From: Clostridiales bacterium
Lineage (GTDB): Bacteria; Bacillota; Clostridia; Saccharofermentanales; Saccharofermentanaceae
Reading direction: 5' to 3'
Assembly (NCBI GenBank): GCA_017615325.1
Contig: JAGAAI010000048.1
Span: 1-64,000, forward strand
Length of the DNA stretch: 64,000 nt
The notes below the pieces were generated by a model that was not told the DNA's origin, ran no database searches, and was given only the letters and a program-made list of their open reading frames with translations. Both the position numbers and the translations under genes were made by a program. Shown here piece after piece: positions 25,465-33,696 of this stretch. How positions within the stretch are numbered: the first letter of the stretch is position 1; each line of letters opens with the position of its first letter.

Positions 25465-26459
25465 ATGAATATCTTCTCCCTGCCGCTATATCTGCATAGT
25501 TCTTCCGTTACAAAGCGGGTCATGTCCTCTGCCCGCTCCTTTCCATATCCTAACACACCGCCCTCGTTTTCGTAGGGATACCAGGCAACTTCCGACATGG
25601 GTCCGTTCTTCCTCATGCGCTTTATGTAATCGGCGGAGATCCTGAAAGGACCCACCGACATGTCACGGACCTTATTAAGATCGACTGCCGATGCTACACG
25701 GCCGATAAAAGTCTTATATACTGATTCAAAGTTTTCGATACGCATGATCGGATCAAAACAAAGTCTTACATTAGCTCCGGCATCTATTGCCCGGTTAACG
25801 CCTTCAAGCCTTGCATTAAGGCCGGGAGTATATTTCTCATACTTTTCTATCACTTCATCAGGAGACAGGGTAAATGCGTAGATTATATGTTCCGAACTTA
25901 CAAAATCCCTGGGTGAGGATTTTGTCCTGATCTCGACCGTAAGGCCTTCCCTGTCCTTTGCATAATCTGTCCACTTGTCACAAAGGCCCGTAAGGCCGTT
26001 CAATGCCATAAGGTCAGTGTCGTATGATATGCAAAGATATAAAGGACCTTGCTTTAGCTTCTCCTCACAAGCAAGTCTGTAGTCTTCAAAGTTTACGAAG
26101 ACAACGATGTTCGGTGTATCGTAGACGCCTTTGAGGAAACAGTAATCACAGTCGTAGATGCAGTTCATCACGGAATTCGTGTAGGAGAAATTCTCCATGT
26201 CAAAATCCTGGCACATGGGAGCGCCGTCGTAGATGAGACGGCCGGTGTTGCGGGCAAGTATCAGGCAGCGGTTTGCCTTCTGAACGTCGTACTGCTGACG
26301 GGATCTTGCGAAGACATCCTTATAGTGACTGACAGCTATTATCTTCGCATGGGGAAGGCGGGAGACTATCCTTTCCGTTACGGCGTCTCCCAACAGATCT
26401 TTTTCGATATAGACGCGGGCGAAGTCATTCCGTGAGCATGTCTTTGATCCGTCTTGCAT
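25455..26459 (-). CDS. SPL-family radical SAM protein (spore photoproduct lyase-like)
   Basis: A 334-residue radical SAM protein resembling SplB. The cluster motif is Cys100/Cys104/Cys107 (NCIYDCDYCFLKG). The upstream half contains KANRCLILARN and the downstream half conserved IRTKSS and RLEGVNRAIDAG, as in SplB. A later Cys (about 143, in LYLCISYD) may correspond to the hydrogen-donor cysteine of SplB, but spacing is shorter, so this is tentative. I place the start at 26459, with an AAGGGG-type site, instead of an upstream in-frame codon buried in the neighbour. It overlaps the nucleosidase gene by 35 bp. SplB repairs the UV thymine dimer of spores; whether this organism makes spores is not shown here. 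Confidence 0.82.
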   Translation of the reverse strand: MQDGSKTCSRNDFARVYIEKDLLGDAVTERIVSRLPHAKIIAVSHYKDVFARSRQQYDVQKANRCLILARNTGRLIYDGAPMCQDFDMENFSYTNSVMNCIYDCDYCFLKGVYDTPNIVVFVNFEDYRLACEEKLKQGPLYLCISYDTDLMALNGLTGLCDKWTDYAKDREGLTVEIRTKSSPRDFVSSEHIIYAFTLSPDEVIEKYEKYTPGLNARLEGVNRAIDAGANVRLCFDPIMRIENFESVYKTFIGRVASAVDLNKVRDMSVGPFRISADYIKRMRKNGPMSEVAWYPYENEGGVLGYGKERAEDMTRFVTEELCRYSGREKIFIWN

Positions 26460-27192
26460 AGACCGCCCCTTCCTTCTTGTTCTTCGCAGGGAGTTCGCCC
26501 TTCTCCTCAAGTTCTGTTATATAGTCTTCAACGGCCTTGATTTTCCCGGATGCCTTCGCATATCTTAAGAGATTTTTCATGTCATTGTTCATGGCTTCTG
26601 TAAGACAGAGTTTATCGCGGAGATCAGGAACAGATAAAAGTTTCTCCTGTTCGGAAGATCTTGCGGAAAGCCTTTCCAATGCGGACTTAATGGTGTCTTT
26701 ATGCTTTGATATTATGCCCTTCATCATCTCATCAGCAGGGATATCCTTGCCGTGATCGGATACGATCTTTATGAAGAGCATGGAATCAGGTGAGAAGAAC
26801 TTCTGGCCAGCTTCAAATATCGCTGATGCTTCCTCATCGTAGAGTTCTCCGGGCTTTGTTAGGGTCACGATGTCATCGCTCGTAAAGATATGTCCCTCAT
26901 CTATGTCGCCCGGGAAAAGAGAGAGGTCGGGATAGTATTCCTTACCGCTCCTCATGTCGGTGATCTTGTTAATGAAATGGATGCTTCCTTTTGGGATGTC
27001 GTCTCCCGCGCCGCACACACCTACATTAAGGATCTTGTCGAAAGGAGATACCTTGCCGGAATCGATCAGTTTCTTAACGGAATAAAATGCATTATCGGGG
27101 CCTATGCCTGTCAAAATGCAGGTAACATTGTCCCCCATCAGACCGGAAAGAGGCTCTGCCTCACATTTCATCGCCGCAATAAACCAGATCAT
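26425..27192 (-). CDS. MTA/SAH nucleosidase-like protein (phosphorylase superfamily)
   Basis: A 255-residue protein whose first 160 residues resemble the nucleoside phosphorylase/MTAN fold: MIWFIAAMKCEAEPL, ILTGIGPDNAFYSV, NVGVCGAGDDIPKGSI, and KIVSDHGKD, which holds the catalytic Asp of the SDxxD type. The helical last 90 residues are not part of that family and are unassigned. MTA/SAH nucleosidases also split 5'-deoxyadenosine, the by-product of radical SAM enzymes, and the next gene is a radical SAM enzyme overlapping it by 35 bp; a clean-up role is a reasonable inference. The AAGGAGG site fixes the start. Confidence 0.75.
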   Translation of the reverse strand: MIWFIAAMKCEAEPLSGLMGDNVTCILTGIGPDNAFYSVKKLIDSGKVSPFDKILNVGVCGAGDDIPKGSIHFINKITDMRSGKEYYPDLSLFPGDIDEGHIFTSDDIVTLTKPGELYDEEASAIFEAGQKFFSPDSMLFIKIVSDHGKDIPADEMMKGIISKHKDTIKSALERLSARSSEQEKLLSVPDLRDKLCLTEAMNNDMKNLLRYAKASGKIKAVEDYITELEEKGELPAKNKKEGAVYARRIKDMLTE

Positions 27193-27218
27193 ATCCTGCC
27201 TCCTTAATAATGTTTAAT

Positions 27219-27249
27219 ATTATACAGAACTTGAAGAGGATTGTTTCAA
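27219..27249 (-). promoter_or_regulatory. Weak promoter candidate for the nucleosidase-SPL-SDR-acyltransferase operon
   Basis: On the minus strand TTGAAA (27244-27249), a 19-bp spacer and TATAAT (27219-27224). The spacer is long. It overlaps the trpS promoter on the other strand. Confidence 0.4.
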
Positions 27250-27259
27250 GTGATAAAAT
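27231..27259 (+). promoter_or_regulatory. trpS promoter
   Basis: TTGAAG (27231-27236), a 17-bp spacer and TAAAAT (27254-27259, with TGA in front). The transcript would start near 27266, inside overlapping dyads at 27262-27285 (CGCGAA...TTCGCG and TTTTCGCGCGAAAA). No T-box leader is present. Confidence 0.7.
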
Positions 27260-27297
27260 TACGCGAACGATTTTTCGCGCGAAAAGAGGTAACTATA

Positions 27298-28287
27298 ATG
27301 GACAGACTCTTAACAGGATTGCAGCCTTCGGGCGCCCTTACGATCGGCAACTACTGCGGTGGTATCAGCCAGATCGTAAACTATCAGGACAAGTACGAGA
27401 CCTTCCTCTTCGTACCTGACATGCATGCCATCACGGTCCCCCAGGATCCTGAAGCCCTGCACCGCAACATCATCAACGCTATCGCAATGTATATAGCATG
27501 CGGGGTCAACCCTGACCTTCCCAACATGCATATCTATATCCAGTCCGAGAACCTCTATCACGCAAACCTGTCCTGGATCTTCGAGTGCCACACGCCACAC
27601 GGTGACCTCACACGTATGCACCAGTTCAAGGCAAAGTCGGCAAAGAACGAAGCCTTCACAGAAGGTCTTGTAACATATCCTGACCTAATGGCTGCAGACA
27701 TCCTTCTCTACGATGCAAAATACGTTCCCACGGGCATCGACCAGAAGCAGCATGTCGAGCTCGCAAGGAATCTTGCAGACCGCTTCAACAACCGCTACGG
27801 CGAACTCTTCGTAGTGTCCGAGCCTCTGATCCCCGTGATCGGAGCTAAGATCCGCGACCTGCAGAACCCCGAGCAGAAGATGAGCAAGTCCACGGATAAC
27901 CCCAAGGCATCAGTCTTCCTGTCTGACGACGAGAAGGTCATCAGAAAAAAGATCATGAGCGCAGTTACGGACTCCGACGGCAAGATCGTTTTCGATGAGG
28001 AAAACAAACCGGGTGTATCCAACCTCCTCACCATCTATTCCGCATTCTCAGGATGCACGATCGAAGACTCCGTTGCCAAGTTCGAAGGCGGCGGATACGG
28101 CGACCTCAAGAAGGCTGTTGCGGAAGTCCTCGTTGAGAAGCTCACGGCTTTCCAGGACAAGTACAACAAGATCTTAGCATCAGGCACCATAGACGAGATC
28201 CTCGATGCCGGCCGAGACTACTCTATCAAGATCGCAGCAGAAAAATACGAGCAGGTCAGAAGAGCCGTAGGATTCGGAAGGATCTGA
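27298..28287 (+). CDS. trpS: Tryptophanyl-tRNA synthetase
   Basis: A 329-residue class I aminoacyl-tRNA synthetase charging tRNA-Trp. The HIGH-like motif is PSGALTIGNY and the KMSKS motif starts at Lys194. I chose 27298 as start (MDRLLTGLQPSG): an AAAGAGG ribosome site is 9 nt upstream and bacterial TrpRS begins this way, whereas an upstream ATG at 27241 lies between the -35 and -10 elements. Length and motif spacing are normal. It is a single-gene transcript followed by a hairpin-rich region. Confidence 0.96.
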   Translation: MDRLLTGLQPSGALTIGNYCGGISQIVNYQDKYETFLFVPDMHAITVPQDPEALHRNIINAIAMYIACGVNPDLPNMHIYIQSENLYHANLSWIFECHTPHGDLTRMHQFKAKSAKNEAFTEGLVTYPDLMAADILLYDAKYVPTGIDQKQHVELARNLADRFNNRYGELFVVSEPLIPVIGAKIRDLQNPEQKMSKSTDNPKASVFLSDDEKVIRKKIMSAVTDSDGKIVFDEENKPGVSNLLTIYSAFSGCTIEDSVAKFEGGGYGDLKKAVAEVLVEKLTAFQDKYNKILASGTIDEILDAGRDYSIKIAAEKYEQVRRAVGFGRI

Positions 28288-28344
28288 TAAATAACTTAAT
28301 GTAAATAATTGAGACAGCCTCTTTTTGGTTGTTATTATGACCTT

Positions 28345-28473
28345 GTGCTCCAAATCTTCTTTTTCGAGTTTTTGGAGCATAAATTTGCTCAATGATCGTG
28401 CTCCAAACAGTCTCTACAGAACTTTGGGCACATAATCGTGCTCCAATTTTTTTATACAGAACATTTGGAGCAC
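28345..28473. repeat. Three tandem hairpin units built from GTGCTCCAAA and its complement
   Basis: Three units follow each other: 28345-28380, 28398-28431 and 28438-28473. Each starts GTGCTCCAAA (third unit GTGCTCCAAT) and ends with the complement TTTGGAGCAY; the middle right arm lacks one base. Loops differ in sequence and length (16, 15 and about 16 nt). The units sit between the convergent trpS and macrodomain genes, and T-runs occur in and after the stems, so a terminator role is possible, but three copies are more than a terminator needs. Confidence 0.75.
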
Positions 28474-28497
28474 CTCGGGGAAGAAGTTGCCGAAAGA

Positions 28498-29013
28498 TCA
28501 GATCTCAGCCTTGACTTCTTCACCCATCGCAAACATATCGTCATCCAATACTGCGAAGATGATCTCTATGTCGTAATCAGGATTGCTGTTGATGAAGTCA
28601 CTGCATGCCGTCAGTGCCACCTTCCAGGCATCCCTCTTGGGATAACCATATATACCCGAGGATATAACCGGGAAGCCTATCGAATGGCAGCCGTTCTCCA
28701 TCGCAACTCTGAGGGAATTCTCATAGGCGCCATAGAGCAGTTCAGGCTCATTGCGGCTGCCGCCATACCAGATCGGACCTACTGCATGGATAACATACTT
28801 TGCGGGAAGATCAAAGCCCGGAGTAATTACTGCATTGCCCGTAGGACACCCTCCGATGGCATCGCAGGCTTGTTGCATCTTATCCCAGCCTGCTTCTCTG
28901 AATATCGCGCCGCACACGCCGCTCCCGCCCTCTAATCCTGAATTGGCTGCGTTAACGATTGCATCCGTTGCAAGATCGGTTATGCTGACCTGCTTGATAG
29001 CTATCGAACTCAT
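28498..29013 (-). CDS. Macrodomain protein (ADP-ribose binding/hydrolase, YmdB-like)
   Basis: A 171-residue stand-alone macrodomain. Motifs: DAIVNAANSGLEGGSGVCGAI near the N terminus, GNAVITPGFDLP, YVIHAVGP and FPVISSGIYGYP, the full ligand-binding set including the NAAN stretch and the catalytic loop. Relatives remove O-acetyl-ADP-ribose or ADP-ribose from proteins. I chose the start at 29013, preceded by AGGAGGTGT, not an in-frame codon 15 residues upstream. It is monocistronic; partner ADP-ribosyltransferases are not seen in this window. Confidence 0.9.
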   Translation of the reverse strand: MSSIAIKQVSITDLATDAIVNAANSGLEGGSGVCGAIFREAGWDKMQQACDAIGGCPTGNAVITPGFDLPAKYVIHAVGPIWYGGSRNEPELLYGAYENSLRVAMENGCHSIGFPVISSGIYGYPKRDAWKVALTACSDFINSNPDYDIEIIFAVLDDDMFAMGEEVKAEI

Positions 29014-29110
29014 GCTGACACCTCCTGTGAGCACAATGCTTATATCCAGATTATACAATCGGAAAAATTAAAAAGCATGCCCGGTGAAACCTTTTGCATG
29101 CTCAATATCG

Positions 29111-30058
29111 TCAGTTATATTCTTCCCTTAAGAAAGTCTCTATGGCTTCATCGTATTCAGCCGGATGAACGAGACGGCTTCTCGAATGCTCACCTGACTC
29201 CATCCATGCCATGTGCTTATGAGTCGATGCGCACTTGTCGTAGAGCTTGACCGCATTCTCAGGGACGGCATACGAATCCTTGCGGCTGTGGATCATGAGG
29301 ATCGGCTTGGTCATCTTATCGATCCTGAAGATCGGTCCGTCTGTGACCATGTCACCGCCTGCAATGTGCTTTTCCATCTTCGTCAGGATCCAAAGTCCTA
29401 AGCCTATGGGGCGCTTCTGTTCGACCATGTGCAGTTTGAAAGGCTCGTAGAACCTGGTATACATTCCCTCGGATACCATTCCATCCAGATATGCGGGACA
29501 GTCATCGGATGTCAGAGCATTAAGCGCAGTCGATGCGCCGATGCAGATACCGTGACAGATGACGGACTTGTTGCCGAACTTATCGTGGAGCATCTTGGAC
29601 CACTCTATGATGTCACGGTACTCCTTGCAGCCGATGGCATTATACTTACCCTCCGACAGACCATGTGATCGGTTGTCGATAACGAGAACATTGTAGCCGG
29701 ATCTCTCGTAGGGAGGCGCGAAGAAATAAGAATAGTTACATCCTTCCGTGCGGCCTGCGATGATGATGACGGCACGGTCAAAGCCGAGATCGAAATATTC
29801 GCCTGCGAGCTTGAAGCCGTCCGATGTAACGGATACCTCCTGCTTATACTGTACGTGAGCCTTGCCCCATTCTGCACCTTCATCGAAAAGCCTCTGATAC
29901 TCGGGATCCTCCGGGAAAGAACTCTTCCTTCCCCACTTCTCGGGCTTAGTCCTAACGAGCAAAAGACGCCAGACTATCCATGCAGCCAGAGGCGGCATGG
30001 GTAAAACGAGAACTGCTATAACGATTACGATTATAAGTACTATTGTTTCCCAGCCCAT
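29111..30058 (-). CDS. Alpha/beta hydrolase with cysteine in the nucleophile elbow
   Basis: A 315-residue alpha/beta hydrolase anchored by an N-terminal membrane helix (about 5-27). The nucleophile elbow reads GICIG, so Cys172 is where most family members have Ser (GxSxG). The other triad parts are present: Asp in HSRKDSYAVP and His in SGEHSR. Cys nucleophiles are known in dienelactone hydrolases, so activity is possible. It starts one base after the fakA stop and is the last gene of the operon from 34281. The related hydrolase at 32753, at the other side of fakB-fakA, keeps Ser. Confidence 0.85.
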   Translation of the reverse strand: MGWETIVLIIVIVIAVLVLPMPPLAAWIVWRLLLVRTKPEKWGRKSSFPEDPEYQRLFDEGAEWGKAHVQYKQEVSVTSDGFKLAGEYFDLGFDRAVIIIAGRTEGCNYSYFFAPPYERSGYNVLVIDNRSHGLSEGKYNAIGCKEYRDIIEWSKMLHDKFGNKSVICHGICIGASTALNALTSDDCPAYLDGMVSEGMYTRFYEPFKLHMVEQKRPIGLGLWILTKMEKHIAGGDMVTDGPIFRIDKMTKPILMIHSRKDSYAVPENAVKLYDKCASTHKHMAWMESGEHSRSRLVHPAEYDEAIETFLREEYN

Positions 30059-30059
30059 A

Positions 30060-31766
30060 TCACACTATACCTATTATCCAGTTGTAGAGTGACTGGCCGC
30101 CGTTAAATACGGCTACGTCCATGAGCGGGAGCTGCTCAGCGATCTTATCCGTCAAGAGATATTCTTCGTCGTCCGTCGTGCCTTCGCCTCTAAAGATAAC
30201 GCATGTCTCCTTGTCGGCGATGTCGGGGATCTCGATGATGCCCCTGACGATCGTGTTGGCCCACTCGGATTCATAATCAGAAGCGGGACACCCTAAGATG
30301 ACTTCATCATCCAAGGTTACGAATCCGTCGCCTTCAGAGAGGGTTACACGTTCGTTCTTGAATGCCTTGGATGCGCGGGTCATGGAGATACAGGACACGC
30401 CTTCGATACCCGTCTTCATCTGTTCTATACGTTTCTTAACATCTGTCTCGCTCGGATTCTCGATAGCCTTGGCAAAATAACCTTCAGCGATATTGCGTGT
30501 CTCCAGGACCACGATCTCAGGCATCTTGTCTTCGCCTATTTCTTCTGCGTAGAGCTTTACTGCCTGCAGGGCTGCAAGTGTCGTATTCTTGTTGTCAGGA
30601 AGCACGACTATGGTAGACGCATTAAGGCCCGCATATTCGTTTACGAAGTCCTGGGCGGGAACGTTCATAGAAGGACCTGCATCTATGACAGCATCACAAC
30701 CAAGAGTCCTGAAGGTGCTCTTTGCGCCCTCGCCGTTTACGACAGCGACGATCGCAAGAGGCTTCTTCTCCTCTTCCTTGAGCTTTAATGTGTTGCGGTG
30801 GTTATGCATTACCTGCATGTTCTCGAGCTTAAAGGTCAGGAACTCACCGTAGGCCTGGGCAGTCTCAATGACCTTGGCAGGCTTCTTGGTGTGGATATGC
30901 ACCTTGACTCTCATGTCATCCTGAATGGCAACTATGGAGTTACCGAAGTCGGACATGTCGTTGATGAACTTATTGAGCCTGAAGTTCTTAAGGTAATCCT
31001 TACCCTTCATCATCTGAAGGATGAACTCCATGCAGTAACCGTCTACGAATACGGAATTCTCGTTGAAGTGTTCGAGATCCACCATGGGAGCAGGACTGTC
31101 CGACATTCCTGCAGGAAGCTTATCCGCTTTGATCTTATGGGAACCTTCGATCTTCTCACCATAGAGGTACTTGAGCATGCCCTCAACGATATAGATATAA
31201 CCGATGGCGCCGCTGTCGACGACACCTTCTTCTTTCAATACATCAAGAAGTTCAGGTGTGATCGTTAAGGTCTTTTTCATCTCAGCAAGATACATCGACA
31301 GCATGTCCTCGACCGGAGTCCTTCTGCCGATCTGGGCCCTGATGTTTTCGATGCCGAGACGGGTTACCGTGAGGATCGTTCCCTCAGTCGGCTTTACGAC
31401 CGCCTTATAAGCACTCCTGTAGCCCCTTATGCAGGCGTTACGGAGCTCGGCCGCGCTGACCGTGGGACATCTGGAAAGTTCGAGATAAAGACCGCTGAAG
31501 AACTGGGAGAGGATGACTCCGGAATTGCCTCTTGCGCTGTAGAGCATACCCTTGGACAGGGACTGCAGGAAGAGATTTGCTTCGGCAGCAGGCTTGGCGG
31601 ACTTAAGACCGCCTTCCAAGGTGAGCCTCATATTAGTTCCCGTATCGCCGTCCGGCACCGGGAAAACGTTCAGCATGTTTACTTCTTCTTCATGGCACCT
31701 TAAGTTCTCAAGGCCGTTCACGAACATGGCCCGCAGAACGTTGCCATCAACCCTCATCGTCTTCAT
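30060..31766 (-). CDS. fakA: Fatty acid kinase ATP-binding subunit (DAK2/DhaL domain)
   Basis: A 568-residue FakA (YloV-like) protein, expected to phosphorylate fatty acids held by FakB, giving acyl-phosphate for phospholipid synthesis. The N-terminal DhaL-like kinase domain has NVFPVPDGDTGTNM, the Mg-binding aspartates, and SARGNSGVILSQFF. A middle domain (about 225-330) and a C-terminal DegV-like domain (about 340-568) follow, matching the usual FakA length. It lies 34 bp after fakB and one base before the hydrolase gene. Confidence 0.92.
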   Translation of the reverse strand: MKTMRVDGNVLRAMFVNGLENLRCHEEEVNMLNVFPVPDGDTGTNMRLTLEGGLKSAKPAAEANLFLQSLSKGMLYSARGNSGVILSQFFSGLYLELSRCPTVSAAELRNACIRGYRSAYKAVVKPTEGTILTVTRLGIENIRAQIGRRTPVEDMLSMYLAEMKKTLTITPELLDVLKEEGVVDSGAIGYIYIVEGMLKYLYGEKIEGSHKIKADKLPAGMSDSPAPMVDLEHFNENSVFVDGYCMEFILQMMKGKDYLKNFRLNKFINDMSDFGNSIVAIQDDMRVKVHIHTKKPAKVIETAQAYGEFLTFKLENMQVMHNHRNTLKLKEEEKKPLAIVAVVNGEGAKSTFRTLGCDAVIDAGPSMNVPAQDFVNEYAGLNASTIVVLPDNKNTTLAALQAVKLYAEEIGEDKMPEIVVLETRNIAEGYFAKAIENPSETDVKKRIEQMKTGIEGVSCISMTRASKAFKNERVTLSEGDGFVTLDDEVILGCPASDYESEWANTIVRGIIEIPDIADKETCVIFRGEGTTDDEEYLLTDKIAEQLPLMDVAVFNGGQSLYNWIIGIV

Positions 31767-31800
31767 CAGATATTATCCCTTCTCGAACTATCCCTTTTTA

Positions 31801-32733
31801 TCAGCCCTCAGCAAGAGCAGCCTCGATGATAGCCTTCTCTTCCACAAGACCTTCGCTTATGGGCTTACCCATATAGAATGCACCCATGAGGCCTGTTCCG
31901 ATATTTACGCCGCAAGGAGGGAATATATCGTTGATATATACTTCCTTGGGGTGGAACTTCTCTTCGATCATCTTCTTGTATTCTTCAGCCTGAGCCTGTC
32001 TCATCGTGTGAGCGATGAAGATGATCTGCTCTTCAGGATTCTCGATAGTCTCTTCCATGTACTTTAAGAGAACCTTGTAACCTGCCTTGGCGCCGCGGGC
32101 CTTACCAAGAATAGAGGTCTTGCCGGACTCGTCAACTTCACCGATGGGCTTGATGCCAGCCAGCTGCCCGAAGAAAGCCTTGGCATTGGTGATACGGCCC
32201 TTCTTTGCGAGGATGGAAAGATCGTCCATCCAGCCTGCCTGATGGTAACGGTTCTTGTTCTCTTCGATATAGTCAGCAACTTCCTGCATGGACTTGCCTT
32301 CTTCACGCTTCATGGCAGCATGGACAGCCATGAGACCGTAGCTTGTTGAATATCTTCTGGAATCCACACAGTGGATCTTGATGTCGGGATACTTCTTCAT
32401 GACGGCATCAGCTGCTGCCTTGGAGAAATTGTATGTGCCGCTCATACCCTCGGAGATCGTGATGAAGAGGATGTCCTTACCCTCAGATGCGACCTTCTCA
32501 AAGTGATCGGTGAACTCTGCGACCGACGGCGGAGCTGTTGCAAAGCCGTTAGGATCCTTTCTGAGATCAGCATAGAACTGGTCTCTGGGATACTGATCCC
32601 AATCAGACTGCCACATGATCTCATTACCTGCAGGCAGCTTGATGTGTGTGGGGATTACGATGATATCGTACTTCTCACAGAAACTCTTGGGGACGTCTGA
32701 TGTGGCGTCAACCATGATCGCAAAATTGTTCAT
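31801..32733 (-). CDS. fakB: DegV-family fatty acid-binding protein (FakB)
   Basis: A 310-residue DegV protein. I start it at 32733 (MNNFAIMVDATSD), preceded by GGGAGG, rather than 16 codons upstream. Motifs: DATSDVPKSF at the N terminus and ITISEGMSGTYNFSK, whose Ser residues hold the fatty-acid carboxylate in FakB structures. FakB presents free fatty acids to FakA. Being directly upstream of fakA supports the assignment. Which fatty acids it prefers cannot be read from sequence. Confidence 0.92.
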   Translation of the reverse strand: MNNFAIMVDATSDVPKSFCEKYDIIVIPTHIKLPAGNEIMWQSDWDQYPRDQFYADLRKDPNGFATAPPSVAEFTDHFEKVASEGKDILFITISEGMSGTYNFSKAAADAVMKKYPDIKIHCVDSRRYSTSYGLMAVHAAMKREEGKSMQEVADYIEENKNRYHQAGWMDDLSILAKKGRITNAKAFFGQLAGIKPIGEVDESGKTSILGKARGAKAGYKVLLKYMEETIENPEEQIIFIAHTMRQAQAEEYKKMIEEKFHPKEVYINDIFPPCGVNIGTGLMGAFYMGKPISEGLVEEKAIIEAALAEG

Positions 32734-32752
32734 TTTCTTTCCTCCCTTTTGT

Positions 32753-33688
32753 TTAAGCTCCTTCGTCGAAGCCGTTGTCAATAAATGATCTTACCGCAGC
32801 TTTGGTCCTGTCGGCACCATAGATATAAGTTACGGCATGCTGGCCGCCTTCGATGAACAATCTCTGATTGTCCGAAGCGCAAACCTCACTATTATAGCAC
32901 GAATGTGCAATTGGAACCTTAACATCTTTGGTTCCGTGGATAAAGAGCACCGGAATGGTGGTCTTGGCTAAGCTGTCAGCCACTCTCATCCTCATGTCGA
33001 TACCGATAAAGATCCTTGCAAACATAGACATAAAGGGCGTCAGGATCTTTACGATCGTATATTTTCCGACCGAAGAATCGTAGAGCATGGTGAAGGGAGA
33101 TTTGAAGCCCGACTCCATTATCAAGCCTGCAACACGCGCAGGATCAAGCTTATCGGATGCGAATCCTGCGGTCGCAGCACCCATGGAAACCCCGTAAACA
33201 AAGATCTTCCCGGGCTTTTTGGCTGCTGCCCACTCGCTCCATTTAACAAGATCGTACTGTTCCCTGATCCCGAAAGTTACCCATTTGCCGCCGCTGTCGT
33301 TATGGGCGCGCTGTTCGACCATAAGGAAATTCACGCGGTCCTTTAAGTCATCACACTGCTTGGCAAAGTTGGAGTACTTGTTGGATGAGAAACCGTGCAT
33401 GAATATCACGGTATCGCAGCTCCCGTTATCGAAAAAGTCCGCCACCAGGTCGAAGCCTTCTTCGCTCTTGACCGTAACCCTCTCATGGGGCATGGCCTTG
33501 ATCTTGGGAATGAGATCCACATAAAGGTCCTTATACTTCTCGAAAACTGTTCCCGTTATATCCTTCGTATCGAAAGACTCACACTTGAACCTTGAGAACG
33601 TGGAATAGAAGCCCACCGCGGCAGGCCCTATAATATAGACGAGGAAGACCCCTATAAGAATGAGATTAACAACTAATACCGGATTCAT
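32753..33688 (-). CDS. Alpha/beta hydrolase (serine type), membrane-anchored
   Basis: A 311-residue alpha/beta hydrolase with an N-terminal membrane helix (about 3-28). The elbow GVSMG has the usual Ser; Asp is in IHGTKDVKVP and His in EGGQHAVTY. It belongs to the same family as the Cys-type hydrolase at 29111, with similar length and architecture. It is 19 bp upstream of fakB and 8 bp after the membrane protein at 33697, so it is in the fatty-acid kinase operon. An esterase or lipase role that frees acyl chains is an inference. Confidence 0.87.
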   Translation of the reverse strand: MNPVLVVNLILIGVFLVYIIGPAAVGFYSTFSRFKCESFDTKDITGTVFEKYKDLYVDLIPKIKAMPHERVTVKSEEGFDLVADFFDNGSCDTVIFMHGFSSNKYSNFAKQCDDLKDRVNFLMVEQRAHNDSGGKWVTFGIREQYDLVKWSEWAAAKKPGKIFVYGVSMGAATAGFASDKLDPARVAGLIMESGFKSPFTMLYDSSVGKYTIVKILTPFMSMFARIFIGIDMRMRVADSLAKTTIPVLFIHGTKDVKVPIAHSCYNSEVCASDNQRLFIEGGQHAVTYIYGADRTKAAVRSFIDNGFDEGA

Positions 33689-33696
33689 CGCAAAAG

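Noticed and set aside
27193..27297. T-box leader before trpS
   Set aside because: The interval is short and has no specifier loop, T-box sequence or antiterminator.
28438..28935. 165-codon plus-strand frame opposite the macrodomain gene
   Set aside because: Antisense to a protein with clear macrodomain motifs; it begins in the hairpin repeat and lacks a ribosome site.
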